Shown in pieces: positions 9,233 through 21,965 of a DNA stretch of 64,000 bases (position 1 is the first letter of the stretch; each line of letters begins with the position of its first letter). Made by a program: the position numbers and the translations under genes. The stretch comes from Mytilisepta virgata. Taxonomy: Eukaryota > Mollusca > Bivalvia > Mytilida > Mytilidae. The notes under the pieces were generated by a model. That model searched no databases, was not told where the DNA came from, and was given only the letters and a program-made list of their open reading frames with translations. The stretch covers positions 54,683,455 through 54,747,454 of the forward strand of contig CM051517.1 of NCBI GenBank assembly GCA_028015205.1. The letters are read 5' to 3'.

Positions 9233-9758
9233 GAAAAAGCTGTTGTGCAGACTTAAACCTACTTTCTAACCCATCAGCTAGTGCAGTATTGTACAGTTCT
9301 GCTACTAAAGTATCGTTGGACATATTCACAGGGTCATTTTGTCGCATTTGACGAAATGTTTTGTCATATTTGAGAGCTGCCTCGTCAGTGGTTTTATTTG
9401 CAACATCCATGATAATGCTAGCATATTTCATTAACTTTGGGAATTCTGTGGAATATTTTTGACAGTATATTGAGACAAAAATATGAAAGGCTTCCAGCCA
9501 CTGTGTCACGGTACTTATCTTAGTGCTAGTATGTTGAACCTTAACAAACCCAGGGCCGTCCTCTCCCTCTCCAGAACCCTCTTGAAAAGTATACATAGTA
9601 TCCTTTAACTCCCTTTTAGGTAACAAAACCTCAAAATTCACATACTGATCAGCCCATATTTGAGACTTAACTTTTTGGTCTATCCCGAGAGAGAGGGGAC
9701 GGCTAATAGAATTTACAGCATACAGATTATTATTCAATGTACCTGATTGATTGACAAT
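8982..9758 (-). pseudogene. Gag-like C-terminal half with Cys/His cluster
   Basis: After eight codons that belong to the 62-bp breakpoint segment, the frame runs through a helical capsid-like region (VTQWLEAFHIFVSIY, LMKYASIIMDVA) and ends with a Cys/His cluster (CHTYNNTGSC, CRFGHFCQHC) typical of nucleic-acid-binding gag termini in this family. The N-terminal half lies on the other strand at 3718-4219. It overlaps the RT/RNase H frame by 251 nt. Confidence 0.7.
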
Positions 9759-9820
9759 AGTTGAAGTCATCACGTTTGTCATAAAGTTTTGTCTTCAAAT
9801 GTCCCTCATAGTCTATTTCA
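9759..9820 (-). repeat. Right copy of 62-bp inverted duplication
   Basis: This is the reverse complement of 4220-4281 without a difference. Upstream on the minus strand it continues into the RT palm region, and downstream it switches abruptly to gag sequence. Confidence 0.85.
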
Positions 9821-10275
9821 AGAAACAAATCCAAATATGAAGCGGACTTTGATGTATCTGTAGTATCCTTAATTTCAAGCTCACTGGGGTAGATAAGATG
9901 TAGAAAGTCTTGGAATTTGTCGTTATTTAATGACAACACATCGTCTATATAACGAAAAGTGAAATTAAAGGATTGGGCTAGTTTCTTTTTGTTTTCACGT
10001 AGTAACCCTTGAATGAAGTCCGCTTCATATGAGTACAGAAAGAGATCGGCGAGGAGAGGAGCACAGTTGATTCCCATTGGAATACCGATTGTTTGTTAGA
10101 AAATGAGACCGCCAAATTCAACGAATATGTTGTCTATGAGAAAATCTAACATGTTTGTAATTTCATCTTCAGAATACTTTTTGTCAGAATCAGAACATAT
10201 ACAAATAGTCTTGACAAAATAATTATAGGTTTCACAATGAGTGAGAATTAGATGTCGCTTGATATCATAAGAGAA
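9759..10275 (-). pseudogene. Penelope-like reverse transcriptase, palm region
   Basis: The translation shows RHLILTHCETYNY, LDFLIDNIFVEFGG, QTIGIPMGINCAPLLADL and RYIDDVLSLNN (catalytic Asp pair), then the YLDLFLEIDYEGHL segment. A TAA replaces the usual Gln just before QTIGIP. The C-terminal third lies inverted at 4222-4568. The N-terminal end is lost near 10,275. Confidence 0.8.
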
Positions 10276-10849
10276 TCAAGTTTTTTTTACATTTAAAACA
10301 TGTAGAGCCTTTCACAAATATTCAGTGATAATTTCTTCTACTACATGTACTATTAACAATAAAAATGTTTACATTGGTAACGTTTAAATATATATTTAAA
10401 CTAACGAGGTCCATTCTCTTATGATGGTGCGTTGTTATCTATTTCTCGCGCGATGAATTATTTGTCATAACTAATTCCCCATCATATGATATGAACAAGT
10501 GAGAAATTCTTTTATTTGATTGGTTGAAATCTGCGCGGTCGTCGTTGAAAGCCACATTTGACGCCACAGAAAATTGAGCGCTAAGACTAGTTATTTAATT
10601 TGGACTTAATAATAAACTCGCGAAAGGCTCGTTTATTATTATATCCAATTAAACAACTCGATTTGATATCAAGCGATTATTGTAAAACCTATAATTAAAT
10701 CATCATAGGAATATTTATAAATACAAGCTGCTAGTACCAAACACTATGAACTATTTACTTAAATTACATAAAAATCAATACAAATTACGTTTAATTTTTG
10801 ATTTCATTAAATGTACCACCGCTATTGTCTGTCCTTTAACAATAGTCCA
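10276..10849. other. AT-rich stretch, no gene
   Basis: An 83-codon plus-strand frame at 10,746-10,997 overlaps one arm of an inverted repeat and has no recognisable domain. Nothing else was seen. Confidence 0.4.
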
Positions 10850-11795
10850 GTCAATCTGGCATAAATTTGACCCTAACCTTAAAGTAATTTGCAACAGAAG
10901 ATTTTTAAGTTTAATCTTTAGCATTATACCCCAAATATACAAAGAAAAAAGTCCAACAGAATCTAACTTGAGGAAGACTAAAAAATCACGATTTTAAAAT
11001 TCCTATGGAGATTTTCATTGAAAATGGGAGATAACTCTGCAAAAAAGCCAGAAATATCAATAAGAATTGATACAAAATTACAACTTTAGCGCTTCTATTC
11101 AGCAGAATGTATTGATTCTTGATATTTTAGCCGTCTTTAGAGTATAACAAACAACTCTAAAGGTTTTTTCATATCTTTTATCAAGCTACAACCTAGATTT
11201 CGTAATTCATTAGTTGACCATTTATTTAATTTTTCAACATGTCAAGGTAAAGAATCTCAAATTTAATAAAAATAATTAAACATATATTCTTCTTTTTGTG
11301 GTTTAAAGTTTCTTTAAACAATGTAGATGCTGAAAAAATATAATTTACAGATATAAACAATACCAAATTTTCACATTATTTTTTTCACAATGGTCACAAA
11401 GCCACAAATTAGCATTTTCTTTAATGAAAAATGCGCAAAAAAATTAAAAATACCCATAACATTTCGGTTTTGTACATTTCATGAGAAGAAGATTATATAA
11501 TATAGTCAAATACGAACTTATAACCCCATCAAAGTATCATACTTTACATGAATTTGAAGAAAATCAACCAAAAACTGACAAAAAAAAAGGACTCTTTTTT
11601 GCTAGTTATCTCCCCTTTCCAATGTTAATTTCCATAGGAAATTTAAAATGCTGATTTTGAATTTTCCTCAAGTTAGATTTTATGGGACTTTTTTCTGTGT
11701 ATATTTGGGGCTTAATGCTATAGATTAGAACTAAAACATTTTCTGTTGCAATTAGTTTGAGGTTAAAACTTAGTCTGACTGGACTACAAGCTGTC
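10850..11795. repeat. Imperfect inverted repeat with ~185-bp arms
   Basis: The left arm (about 10,850-11,035) and right arm (about 11,612-11,795) are imperfect reverse complements. Shared marks are AGTCCAG/CTGGACT at the outer ends, TTAAGTTTAATC-like and CAAATATACA segments, and CTTGAGGAA/TTCCTCAAG. About 575 bp of AT-rich DNA separates them. It is possibly a decayed foldback transposon. Confidence 0.65.
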
Positions 11796-11928
11796 TTACT
11801 TGTATAAGAAAACTTCTTAATTATTGTAGCAAACTTTATGAAAATTCTGCCATAAATTGTAGTGTAAAATATCTCTCTACATTTTTGATAAATTGCAAAC
11901 AGTAATCATCTGCTGAGGCCTGTTATTA

Positions 11929-12310
11929 TTTATCTACATTATATACAACCCTTCCTCGCGACCTTATAAAAAAAAACTATTGAGTGAACTGATTGCTGGT
12001 CTTTTGAACCTTCTGGCTTAAAATATATTTGTTTCAACAGTTTAAAGCTATTTTCAGTCATAAAACCAATACAGCTGTTGGACAAGCGATGAAATGTTCC
12101 TTGCCCTACACTTAAGTCTCGCTGGACATCGCTTTTGTTCAGTTTGGCAATATCGTGTATCGACAGGTCATTGGAATTCTATGGTTACAAACTATACTCC
12201 TCTTATTGCCTACTTATATTGTTACAACAATACGGGATTCAACCAACAGGGATGCCCTCAAGAGTATGGAAATAAGGTGCACAGACTAATACAACGCTTA
12301 TTGCAAATAG
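11929..12310 (+). pseudogene. Degenerate Penelope-like RT fragment
   Basis: In shifting frames the translation reads STLYTTLPRDLI, then LALHLSL, then VYRQVIGI, then MVTNYTPLIAYLYCY. These match, in order, the same RT blocks seen at 45,507-46,090. At least two frame changes and internal stops make it a relic. Confidence 0.65.
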
Positions 12311-12930
12311 TATAAATATATCAGAATGTTAATTGCTGTTTAAAATGTTGATTGAACTCCACTCTTTATTGTATTTAAGTTTAAATGCTTTCCTAAAGGA
12401 TCAAACTTGAACAACTATAGCACATACCCGAGAGTCACTGATGATGTTGTTTTTCAATTTTGAATGTTTAGGCGGGATGCAGATTTTCAATTTTCAGTGT
12501 TGAATGTTTAGGTGGGATCATTTTATATGAACCCTGTTTTGTGTTTGAGTTAGAACATTCACAGTTTGAATCAAGAAAAATTTGAAGATGATTTTTTTTA
12601 TATCTTCCATTTATAACAGAATGGTAATTATTGTTTAAAATATTGACTGAACTACGGTCTTGGTTCTATTTTCTTTCATTGAAGCTCAAATTTGAACAAC
12701 TATAGCACATACCCGAGCGTCACTGATGATGTAGTTTTTCAATTTTTAATGTTAAGGTTTGATCATTTATTTGAACTCTGTATTGTGCATGTTGTGTTTG
12801 AGTTATTTCCCCTTTTCCATATCATGTATTGTGATATTTCAAAAGAATGATAATTGCACACTGGAAAATTCGCAGTTTGAATCAAGAAAAATTTGAGGAT
12901 GATTCTTTTATATCGCCCACTTATAAATAT
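12311..12930. repeat. Two tandem copies of a ~300-bp unit
   Basis: The motif GAACAACTATAGCACATACC followed by GTCACTGATGATG occurs near 12,410 and 12,700, and TTTGAATCAAGAAAAATTTG near 12,566 and 12,868. The copies are diverged, with a period close to 300 bp. Confidence 0.75.
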
Positions 12931-13196
12931 GATATTGTTTGTTTTTCTGAGACCATGACAAGCGACTCTCCAGGGAATCTTCGAGGTTTTTCACCCCCCC
13001 ACCCCCATTTATTGTAAAACCTGCACGTAATAAAAGAAAAGGAAGACCATCAGGAGGCATGCTAATTTTAAAAAACGCTGGCCTGAAAAAAAGAATTGTA
13101 GAAATCAAACAAAACATTTTTTCTATATGGTTGAAGTAAGATGAAGATCACTTTAGGTTCAAGCAGAATATATTGTTGTGTTTCATTTACATAAAA

Positions 13197-16100
13197 ACAT
13201 ATGTTAATAAAGATATATTAGAGTCTGTATTCACACAATTAGAAAATGATATTGCCTTCTATTCTTCTAAAGGTGATATGATAATCTGTGGAGACATTAA
13301 TGCCCGAACTGGGGGTCTGGAAGATTTTATTTAAAGCGACTCTGTAAATGAAAACTTTGAAGATTGTCCATTTTTACCTCAGGACTACTATCCTGATATT
13401 CAAATTAAAGGGCGTCAAATAGATTCAAAATAAAATTATCACGGGACGCTTTTGACAAATATTTGTAAAAATTCCGAGTTGCAAATTGCAAATGGTAGAT
13501 TCCTAGGAGATTCGCTTGGCTATTTCACGTTCTTTAATATGAATCGTAAGAGCACAGTAGACTATGTGTTAGTGTCACAATGACTATTATATTGTATTAA
13601 TAACTTTGTGGTAAATCCGCCTTCTCATTCAGCTGACCATTGTTTGATATCCATCAACTTGCCCTGTTTTGCGCATGATTTGTTGAGGAGGGGGGGGGGG
13701 GGGGTAATGAAAATGATTTACTGTTTATGCCTGGATCCTTTAAATGGTTAGACGAAAATAAAGATTGTTTGTACACTCATTATATACAAATAATATAATA
13801 ATATGACAGATATTCTAGCTTTAAATAAATTACTGGCTGATGATAAATTTAATGACGTGGATTTTCTTGTCAAAAAAAACAATAATATCTATATAAAGGC
13901 TGCAACTAGCTCCAATAAATTTAAACCAATTTAAGAAGAACTCGTCTGAATATTAAAGAAGCAAAAGCTATACCAAAAAAAACCTGTATGTCAAATGACG
14001 TTTTATTATTAAGGAAAGAACTGAGGTATTTATCAAACAGACTGGCTAAGAATCCAAATAACAATTCATTAAGACTCATCTTCTGTAACTGTAGAAAGGA
14101 ATTCAACAGGGGAATTAAAAGGGATATTTTTCATTCTATTATCAGAGAAATAGACGAAGTTAACACTAATAACTCTAGAGAATTTTGGAACCATATCAAA
14201 CAATATAAAAAGAGGGAAACTGAAGTTAATCCTATTATCCCTATTAAAGAGTGGGAAACCCATTATAAAGATTTACTTTGTTCAAATGAAAGTGGAGAGT
14301 GTCAATTCAATTTTGAAAACTACACTCGTGACAGTTGCAAGTAGTTAGATGTCCCCTTTATATGTAAAGAAATAAAGGATGGGATAAGATCACTTAAAAC
14401 AGGCACATCTGGAGGTCCAGAATGATCTGATCTTAAATGAATTTTTGAAAGCTGGATCAAATAATTACCCTTAGTCCTTACAAAATTGTTTAATAAAATT
14501 TTAAATTCAGGCCGGAAGTTTCCCAAAATTTGGAATGTATCTCTTTTGACTTCCAATTAGAAATCGGGTGACCCTAGTGATTGTGGTAATTACAGGGGAA
14601 TAAGTGTTTCCAGCTGCCTGGGAAAATTGTTTACTAGTCTTTTACGGAAAAGAATAGGGGAATTTTTAGAAGCAAACAATCTAATCAGCGCAAACCAGGG
14701 CGGTTTCCAGAAAAACTATAGAACTATTGACCATATTTTTATTCTTAGATCAAATTTGAACAACTACATAAATAAGTATAAAAAGAAATTGTACGTGTGT
14801 TTTACAGATTTTAGGAAGGCTTTCGACAGTTTCTGGAGATCAGCTTTGTTTTCAAAGTTAACGGCTAAAGGTATAACTGGAAAGCGTTCAAGATAATCAA
14901 CAATTTATATTCAAACACTCTACCACTACAGCCAACCATTTATTGCAAAGCAGGGAGTAAAACAAGGAGATAGTTTGAGTCCAACTCTTTTCAACATTTT
15001 TGTCGATGACGTTGGAAAATATTTGACAAAAGCAAAACTGATCCAATAAAATTAAAGAACCAAACTTTTAACAATATGCTATATGCAGCCGATTTGGTGT
15101 TGATTTCGGAGACACCCACTGGTCTCCAGCACTGTCTTGATTCCCTCCAAAGCTACTGTTGCGATTGGAGACTTACCGTAAACTTAAAAAAGAGTAAACC
15201 TATTATTTTTTCTAAGCTGAAAATTTATTTCCTTTTTACTATGGACCAAACTCAATTGAAATGGTTGAGTCCTATAAATATTTAGGTGTTATATTTTATT
15301 ATAATGGAAAGTTCAAAGAGTCACTATCTAATCTTTCCGATAAAGCTAGAAAGCATATTTTGCACTTACGTCAAAACTACCATACAATGCTAACTTGCCA
15401 GTTAAATCTTGGCTGAAGCTATACAATTCTATGATCGTCCCAATAATCACATATCTCCACTTTTCAGTCTCTAGACAACACAGTATTTGAGAAAACTCAG
15501 AACATGATTCTTAGGAATATTTTAGGGGTTCACGGTCCAAACATGGGAATCAGATGTGAACAAGGAACATATCCACCTTTTACTAAATGTTTTTGTCTTA
15601 TGTTTGGATATTATTCACGGTTAAATAGTGTTGATGATAAGTCGGGTGGCCCGCATAATCTCTTTAAAGCAGCTTTTGAAGTCGATAAATCTTTTTTCTG
15701 AGAAAGAAAACTCATGGTCAAACCTTTTAGAATTATCAAAAACAATGAAAATTTCATCACTCAACATTTCCAAGCAATCATTTAAATCAAAATTACAGGA
15801 CTTCTATAAGAAGAAAATAACCCTAGAACTATCCAAAATTAAGGCGGGGACATCTGGCAAACTTCTTTTCTATAGTAAAATCTACCCGGATTTTGAACTA
15901 CAAAACTATCAAGAAATTAGCATTCAAAAAGAACTAGAAATAAACTAACAAAGTTAAGAATAAGTGCACATTCACTTCTAATTGTAACTGGAAGATATTC
16001 TAAGCTAAAAATACCACCAGATAAAAGATTTTCTAAATATTCTGTCAATCAAGTCAAAGACGAACTTCATTTTCTACTTCAATGCCCGCAGTCAAATGGC

Positions 16101-16216
16101 AGTATAGACTACTAAGACAAAAATATGAAATTACTAATATAACTTCTACTACATCTAACGACTTACTTGCTAAGATGTTAAACCCAGAAACTTTAAAAGA
16201 AATAAAATCTCTGTGA
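13197..16216 (+). pseudogene. Non-LTR retrotransposon relic (endonuclease + RT)
   Basis: In several frames the following appear in order: an APE-type endonuclease (CGDINARTGG near 13,290; STVDYVLVSQ near 13,555; SADHCLIS near 13,630), a linker region (13,988-14,344), and RT motifs. The RT motifs include SANQGGFQKNYRTIDHIF and FTDFRKAFD (motif A, 14,805-14,830) and YAADLVLIS (the usual ADD now AAD, 15,075). A C-terminal region ends in DELHFLLQCP and a stop at 16,214-16,216. Many stops and frameshifts make it non-functional. A related copy lies on the minus strand at 52,640-55,720. The clade was not determined. Confidence 0.85.
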
Positions 16217-16832
16217 AGTTTCATAAAAGACGCCTTTGAGGAGAGAGATCACCCCACTGGTTCACATATATAATAAGTAATGGTTATTTATACTTTAATG
16301 CATAATTACATGTTTACTTTATTGTATGTTCATAATATGTATCATATCCAACTATAGAAGTCATCACGTGACTTTTGGTCCACGAGTCCATGTAAATTCT
16401 ATAAAAATGCACTGGGGCGATCAGGAATCGCGAAAATAAACTACTTTTAGTTCGTGCTCAAAAAATTTTGGTTCTTTATAGTACTTTCTCATATATGTAG
16501 AAATACATATGTGCTATTTGGAAAAGTTTAAATTTTGGTCTTATCTCTTCCAAATGCTTTTGAAAATTTGTCTTATTTTCTCGTTAAGTCTATACTGTTA
16601 AATCATCTAATTCTGATAAATTGGCTTCTTTGTCATGTTTAAACATAAAATTGCGATTTAACCAAAACTGATGGAAAAATTTTGGTGCTATGTACTAATA
16701 ATACATTCATAACTTTTCGAAAAATCGTAATTGCAATAGTTTAAATTTTGATTATATCCCTTCCAAATTGATTTGAAAATTAGCTATTTTGAAATGTGTT
16801 TTTTTTTTACTATTATTTTTCAGGATGGCCCC
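16217..16832. other. AT-rich stretch with a weak ~215-bp tandem repeat
   Basis: The phrase TTTAAATTTTGGTCTTAT at ~16,528 returns in diverged form at ~16,740, each followed by TTCCAAAT. No gene seen. Confidence 0.4.
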
Positions 16833-18437
16833 AAGCCTAATCAGCTTCTACCTTGTCATAACAAAGTAAATATATATACGAGTAAATATCCCCCCTTAAA
16901 CAGACACACACACCTCTTTATTAATTATCAAAAAATGTAGCGTTAAAAATGAAATCACGCTGTTTTTGGTGCAAACGGTTTACCTGTATACATACAAGGT
17001 ACCTGTGTACCTTAATTAAGGGTTGGAACAATAAACATCTGGACAGTCAAGGTACAATATATATGTCAAATCGTTAATTAGTTATAATTACTTGAAACAC
17101 ACAGCATGTTAATTGCGCATAACAAATTTTTTTACATGTAAATTTACTTCAGATAAAACTCAAATAAATTTTACCAAAAAAACCCAAAAAAATTGCTTTT
17201 CTCGCGGCTTAAAAATTAAAAAAAAAAAACTTGCACCATAACCCTTTATCACGTGTAATTATGTACTTTTGACAGTTTGTATAAATTGGTGATAGATTTC
17301 ATATTATTAATTATTGTCACAATTTCATATTATATTTCAATTATAATCCATGTGAAATGTTACTACATATTTCAAATAAAAAGTTTTTTAAAGTGAAGAC
17401 GTGGAGTACATGCTATGATCAATACAGAGTTATCTAAGTACGATGAATGCCTGGCATGAACGGGACCAGTAGATTCCTGATATTGGGTAACCAGTGAACT
17501 AAGCCTAAACAGAGTTACCTAACTTAATTATGACCGATATAGTTGCATATGACGTATAATTTACTGTCTTATGTGCTTTTTCCGTTAAAATATTGAATTG
17601 AATAAACATTCTTTTATGATGAAACTCATGAAGCCTAATCAGCTTCTACCTTGTCATAACAAAGTAAATATATATACGAGTAAATATCCCCCCTTAAACA
17701 GACACACACACCTCTTTATTAATTATCAAAAAATGTAGCGTTAAAAATGAAATCACGCTGTTTTTGGTGCAAACGGTTTACCTGTATACATACAAGGTAC
17801 CTGTGTACCTTAATTAAGGGTTGGAACAATAAACATCTGGACAGTCAAGGTACAATATATATGTCAAATCGTTAATTGTAATTGTTAGTTATAATTACTT
17901 GAAACACACAGCATGTTAATTGCGCATAACAAATTTTTTTACATGTAAATTTACTTCAGATAAAACTCAAATAAATTTTACCAAAAAAACCCAAAAAAAT
18001 TGCTTTTCTCGCGGCTTAAAAATTAAAAAAAAAAAACTTGCACCATAACCCTTTATCACGTGTAATTATGTACTTTTGACAGTTTGTATAAATTGGTGAT
18101 AGATTTCATATTATTAATTATTGTCACAATTTCATATTATATTTCAATTATAATCCATGTGAAATGTTACTACATATTTCAAATAAAAAGTTTTTTAAAG
18201 TGAAGACGTGGAGTACATGCTATGATCAATACAGAGTTATCTAAGTACGATGAATGCCTGGCATGAACGGGACCAGTAGATTCCTGATATTGGGTAACCA
18301 GTGAACTAAGCCTAAACAGAGTTACCTAACTTAATTATGACCGATATAGTTGCATATGACGTATAATTTACTGTCTTATGTGCTTTTTCCGTTAAAATAT
18401 TGAATTGAATAAACATTCTTTTATGATGAAACTCATG
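16833..18437. repeat. Tandem duplication of a ~0.8-kb unit
   Basis: Copy 1 (16,833-17,630, 798 bp) is followed directly by copy 2 (17,631-18,437, 807 bp). The only difference I found by eye is a 9-bp insertion in copy 2 (GTAATTGTT near 17,877). The unit holds no open frame. It contains a small hairpin, AAGGTAC-CTGT-GTACCTT, and an AATAAA near its 3' end. Near identity implies a very recent duplication or an assembly artefact. Confidence 0.93.
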
Positions 18438-18471
18438 AAGTTCAAAAACAGAATCATGATAAATTAACGAA

Positions 18472-18560
18472 TTTATAAAGTGAAGATGACAACCGCGATA
18501 CTGGTACTATTAGAATTACAAATACAATAATTGTGGTTTCACAATTCTGGTACTATACAT
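18472..18560 (+). mobile_element. Solo terminus of a CTGG foldback element
   Basis: TTTATAAAGTGAAGATGACA followed by CCGCGATACTGGTACTATTAG closely matches the termini of the elements at 19,636 and 51,262. No facing terminus was found nearby, so it is a remnant. Confidence 0.55.
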
Positions 18561-19635
18561 CAGCCAAATGCTGCTGTATTTGTATAGTATATATATAAAT
18601 ACAGTACAACTTTGCTATATTCAACACCTGTCTGCTGTGACACCGATTGCAGGATAAATTTTATCCAACATTATCAGTCATATAGCTCTGGCATACATTT
18701 AATAGCACGGAAATATAGGGTCGAGATCACAATTATTTTATAGTGCATTTTCATATTAGCATTAAGTCAAATTTAAAAAAAAAATGCACCAGCTCAAACT
18801 TTATAATCTTTCGTTTATTCAATGTACACTCATAACTGTAAAATATATCAAAGTTCTTAACTTATAGAAAAATCGACCATTGCAAATTCAAAAAAAAAAT
18901 CCCCAAAATGTCTTTAAGGGGTATAGCTATCATTCACATAGCCCCTAACATCCTGAAACTGGGTCAATTTGATAGTCACCAAATTACAACTTGTACATAT
19001 TTCAGATTAAAAAACTGAAATTAGGTCATTTGGACAACTTGTACATATTTCAGATTACAAAAAAACTATTTAAAATTAAGTAATTTAACCATGTGCTTTA
19101 TATATAAAGTGGGGGGGAAATAAAATGGAAATAAAATATACTATAAAATATGGGAACTTTATTCGAGTTGAGGCGGATTAATTGTGGTATCGGGCCTATA
19201 TAATTGTCCAATAAAATATTGAATTGTGATCTCGGGACAAATGGGACGTATTCGGGACTGCCATACTTAATTTTAGTCACCAGAGGAAGTGGTTCATTGA
19301 CTGGTATCCAGCGTAGACTGGTAACCCTCATCAAGGTCATTTTTCAACGTTTATACACTAAAAGGTATATATTTAATCCAGAGACGTTTGTTTCGATTTG
19401 AATTACTATAATATACCTTTGCCTGTCTGTAAACTTATTTCACATAGCCAGAAATAACACTGAGGCGTATCAGCCACAGGCATTTGTTTTATATATAATA
19501 TTTATACACGGCACCAAGACGGTATCAGAAATCGCCGACTCAGCCGAAATGCTATATTTTTGAACATGTTGAAATTTCGCAGAACTCCTGTACGACCTAA
19601 TTGCCGCTTATGATAAAAGAAAATATAATTCCCTT
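18561..19635. other. AT-rich stretch, no gene
   Basis: A short imperfect duplication of ACTTGTACATATTTCAGATT occurs at ~18,990 and ~19,038. Short frames at 19,098-19,401 lie on both strands and have no recognisable domain. Confidence 0.4.
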
Positions 19636-20602
19636 GGGATAAAGTGAAGAATAAGAACTAGATTCTGGTACAACCAGAATTGTGCAATGCTGGTAGAAAA
19701 ATTCATTCCAGAATTATTACTAGAATTTTCCAGCATTGCAGATACTGGAAAATTCTGGTAAACCAGCACTGTAACAAATTTTCACAGAAAATCATGAATC
19801 ACCCAGAATTTACCAGAATTGCAGATACTAGTATACCAGCATTGCAGATTCTGGACAATGCTGGTAAATTCTGGTTATACCCGCATTGCAGATACTAGTA
19901 AATGCTGGAAGATTCTGGTTGTACCAGAATTGCAGATTCTGGAGAATGCTGGAAGATTGTGGTTAAACCAGCATTCCAGATTCTGGAGAATGCTGGAAGA
20001 TTCCAGCTATACCAGAATTGTATCATTAAGTCAAATCTGTAATCTGTAATTGTAACCTACATAATGCTGGTATACCGGAATTGTAACCTATACTAATTAA
20101 TGTTGTTGAAAATGCAATTAGCCAATGAATAAGACAGTTTGTGTAATGCTGATATGAATGGTCCCACCTGTCAAACTTTTATGGTTCCTCTGAATATACA
20201 AAATGGCACCCCATAGTCTCAAAAACAGGATGTTTCAGAAAAAAATGTAAAGTAACAGTGAATTTTGAAATTTATAAATTGCTTATGAAACCACAAACTT
20301 TGATGTACACTTGCAAATTAAAAATCTTAAAAAATATTATTGAACACATATAATCAGTACTAAAGAAAAATTAGAAATTATACAATGTAATATACTATGT
20401 TACAACAAAATGTTCCATTATGTTTAAAAAACAGATCAACATATTACTTGTCAGGAAATAAAGTTGCAATATGTATGATATTTTGCCAGTATATGATACA
20501 ATTCTGGATTTTCCAGCAGCATTGTATATGATACAATTCTGGATTTTCCAGCATTATTTTTTTTTAAATTCTGGTTTAACCAGCATTGTATATGTTAGAA
20601 TG

Positions 20603-20706
20603 TAGGAAAAAAAGTCACAGGAAAAAAGTCACGGAAAAAAGGTCACGGATAAAAAGTCACAGGAAAAAAAGTCACAGGAAATAAAGTCACAGGAAAAAAA
20701 GTCACA
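20603..20706 (+). repeat. GTCACAGGAAAAAAA array, left
   Basis: About seven ~14-bp units alternate GTCAC(A/G)G with A-rich spacers. The array is mirrored by the inverted one at 21,848-21,965. Confidence 0.85.
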
Positions 20707-21030
20707 CTATATATTATTTTATCCTGATTTAGAGTAATTTCTCGCAATTTGATTGGCTGATATTGTCCTAATAAATTTCAGTGCAATTTTTTATTAAGTC
20801 AATTCGAATTATCTCCCTTATACCATTGACTTAATAAAAAAAAATTTTTTGAGTTGCTTCCCTTTGTTTATTACTGACGTATGTAAGATGGAAAAAAAAC
20901 AATAAATAAGTGGTGTCATAAAAAAAATCAGGATAAATTCGTTACACAGTGTGCAATTGTCCTAATACGGAATTTATCATGGAAAAAAAAAATAAATAAG
21001 TGGTCTGATAACAAAATCAGGATAAATTCG

Positions 21031-21166
21031 TTACACAGTGTGCAATTGTCCTAATACGGAATTTATCGGGTCAATAAAATTCATATCGGGTTCGGCTTCG
21101 CCTCACCCGATATGAATTTTATTGACCCGATAAATTCCCGTATTAGGACAATTGCACACTGTGTAA
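21031..21166. repeat. Long hairpin at the centre of the foldback element
   Basis: The arms 21,031-21,091 and 21,105-21,166 are complementary apart from one bulged base, with a 13-nt loop TCGGCTTCGCCTC. Part of the left arm is also present as a direct copy at about 20,930-20,979, so the hairpin unit has been partially duplicated. Confidence 0.9.
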
Positions 21167-21847
21167 CTAATAATATAAGAAAATTGCAAACCATAAGGAA
21201 CTTAAGGTTTTTTTTAATAATTTTTTCTAAATACATAAACTGAATTTAAATGAATTATTTATTTTTTGTTAATAGTGATAAAAAATAATTTTTTACACAA
21301 CTTTGCATAGTAAAATTTTTAATTTATTTTGTTTGTATTTTATTTTAAAATGTTTTGTTTACTTATTTTAGAAGCCTTACTATTTGTTTTTTTTTACATT
21401 TTATGCCATCTGTCAATAGTAGGTGTAGAAAACCATAAATTGAAACCCTATTTGATGGCTGTCAAAACACTACCTAAAGCCTATAGTGAAAGTTGTTTGT
21501 TTAAAAATTAATTAGTTGCCATTCCCAATTGTTAATAAAACAAGTACCAGACAAAATGGAATCGATACTTTAGAACATTTTAAGAACTTTTCGAAGCTGT
21601 CAAAACTATGTGTTCTTCCGTGTTCCGTGATTGATACTGACTGTTCCTTAGTGCTACATGTATGAACAATAGACTTTGTCAAAATTATTATATGTATTGT
21701 TGCTTAGTTCATGTTTATGTTTATGTGATGTGCTTAATTATTTAATATTTATTAAATGTAAAAAATTTATATACTTTTATTTATGTTCTTGCCTTTCTGG
21801 CAATGCAATGAATTTTTGACTGAGAAATAGTATATGAAAGAACAAAT

Positions 21848-21965
21848 ACATGTGACTTTATTTCCTGTGACTTTTTTTCTTGTGACTTTTTTTCCTGTGA
21901 CTTTTTTTCCTACCAAATTTGTGACTTTTTTTCCTGTGACTTTTTTTCTTTTGACTTTTTTTCCG
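21848..21965 (-). repeat. GTCACAGGAAAAAAA array, right
   Basis: This is the inverted counterpart of 20,603-20,706. About eight units read GTGACTTTTTTTCCT on the plus strand. Confidence 0.85.

Noticed and set aside
17386..17396. AAAGTGAAGA inside the 0.8-kb duplication as another foldback terminus
   Set aside because: The match is only ten bases and is not followed by the CTGG motif that marks the other ends.
19098..19401. Overlapping frames on both strands near 19.2 kb
   Set aside because: Short, no domain, and no splice sites that would make an exon.
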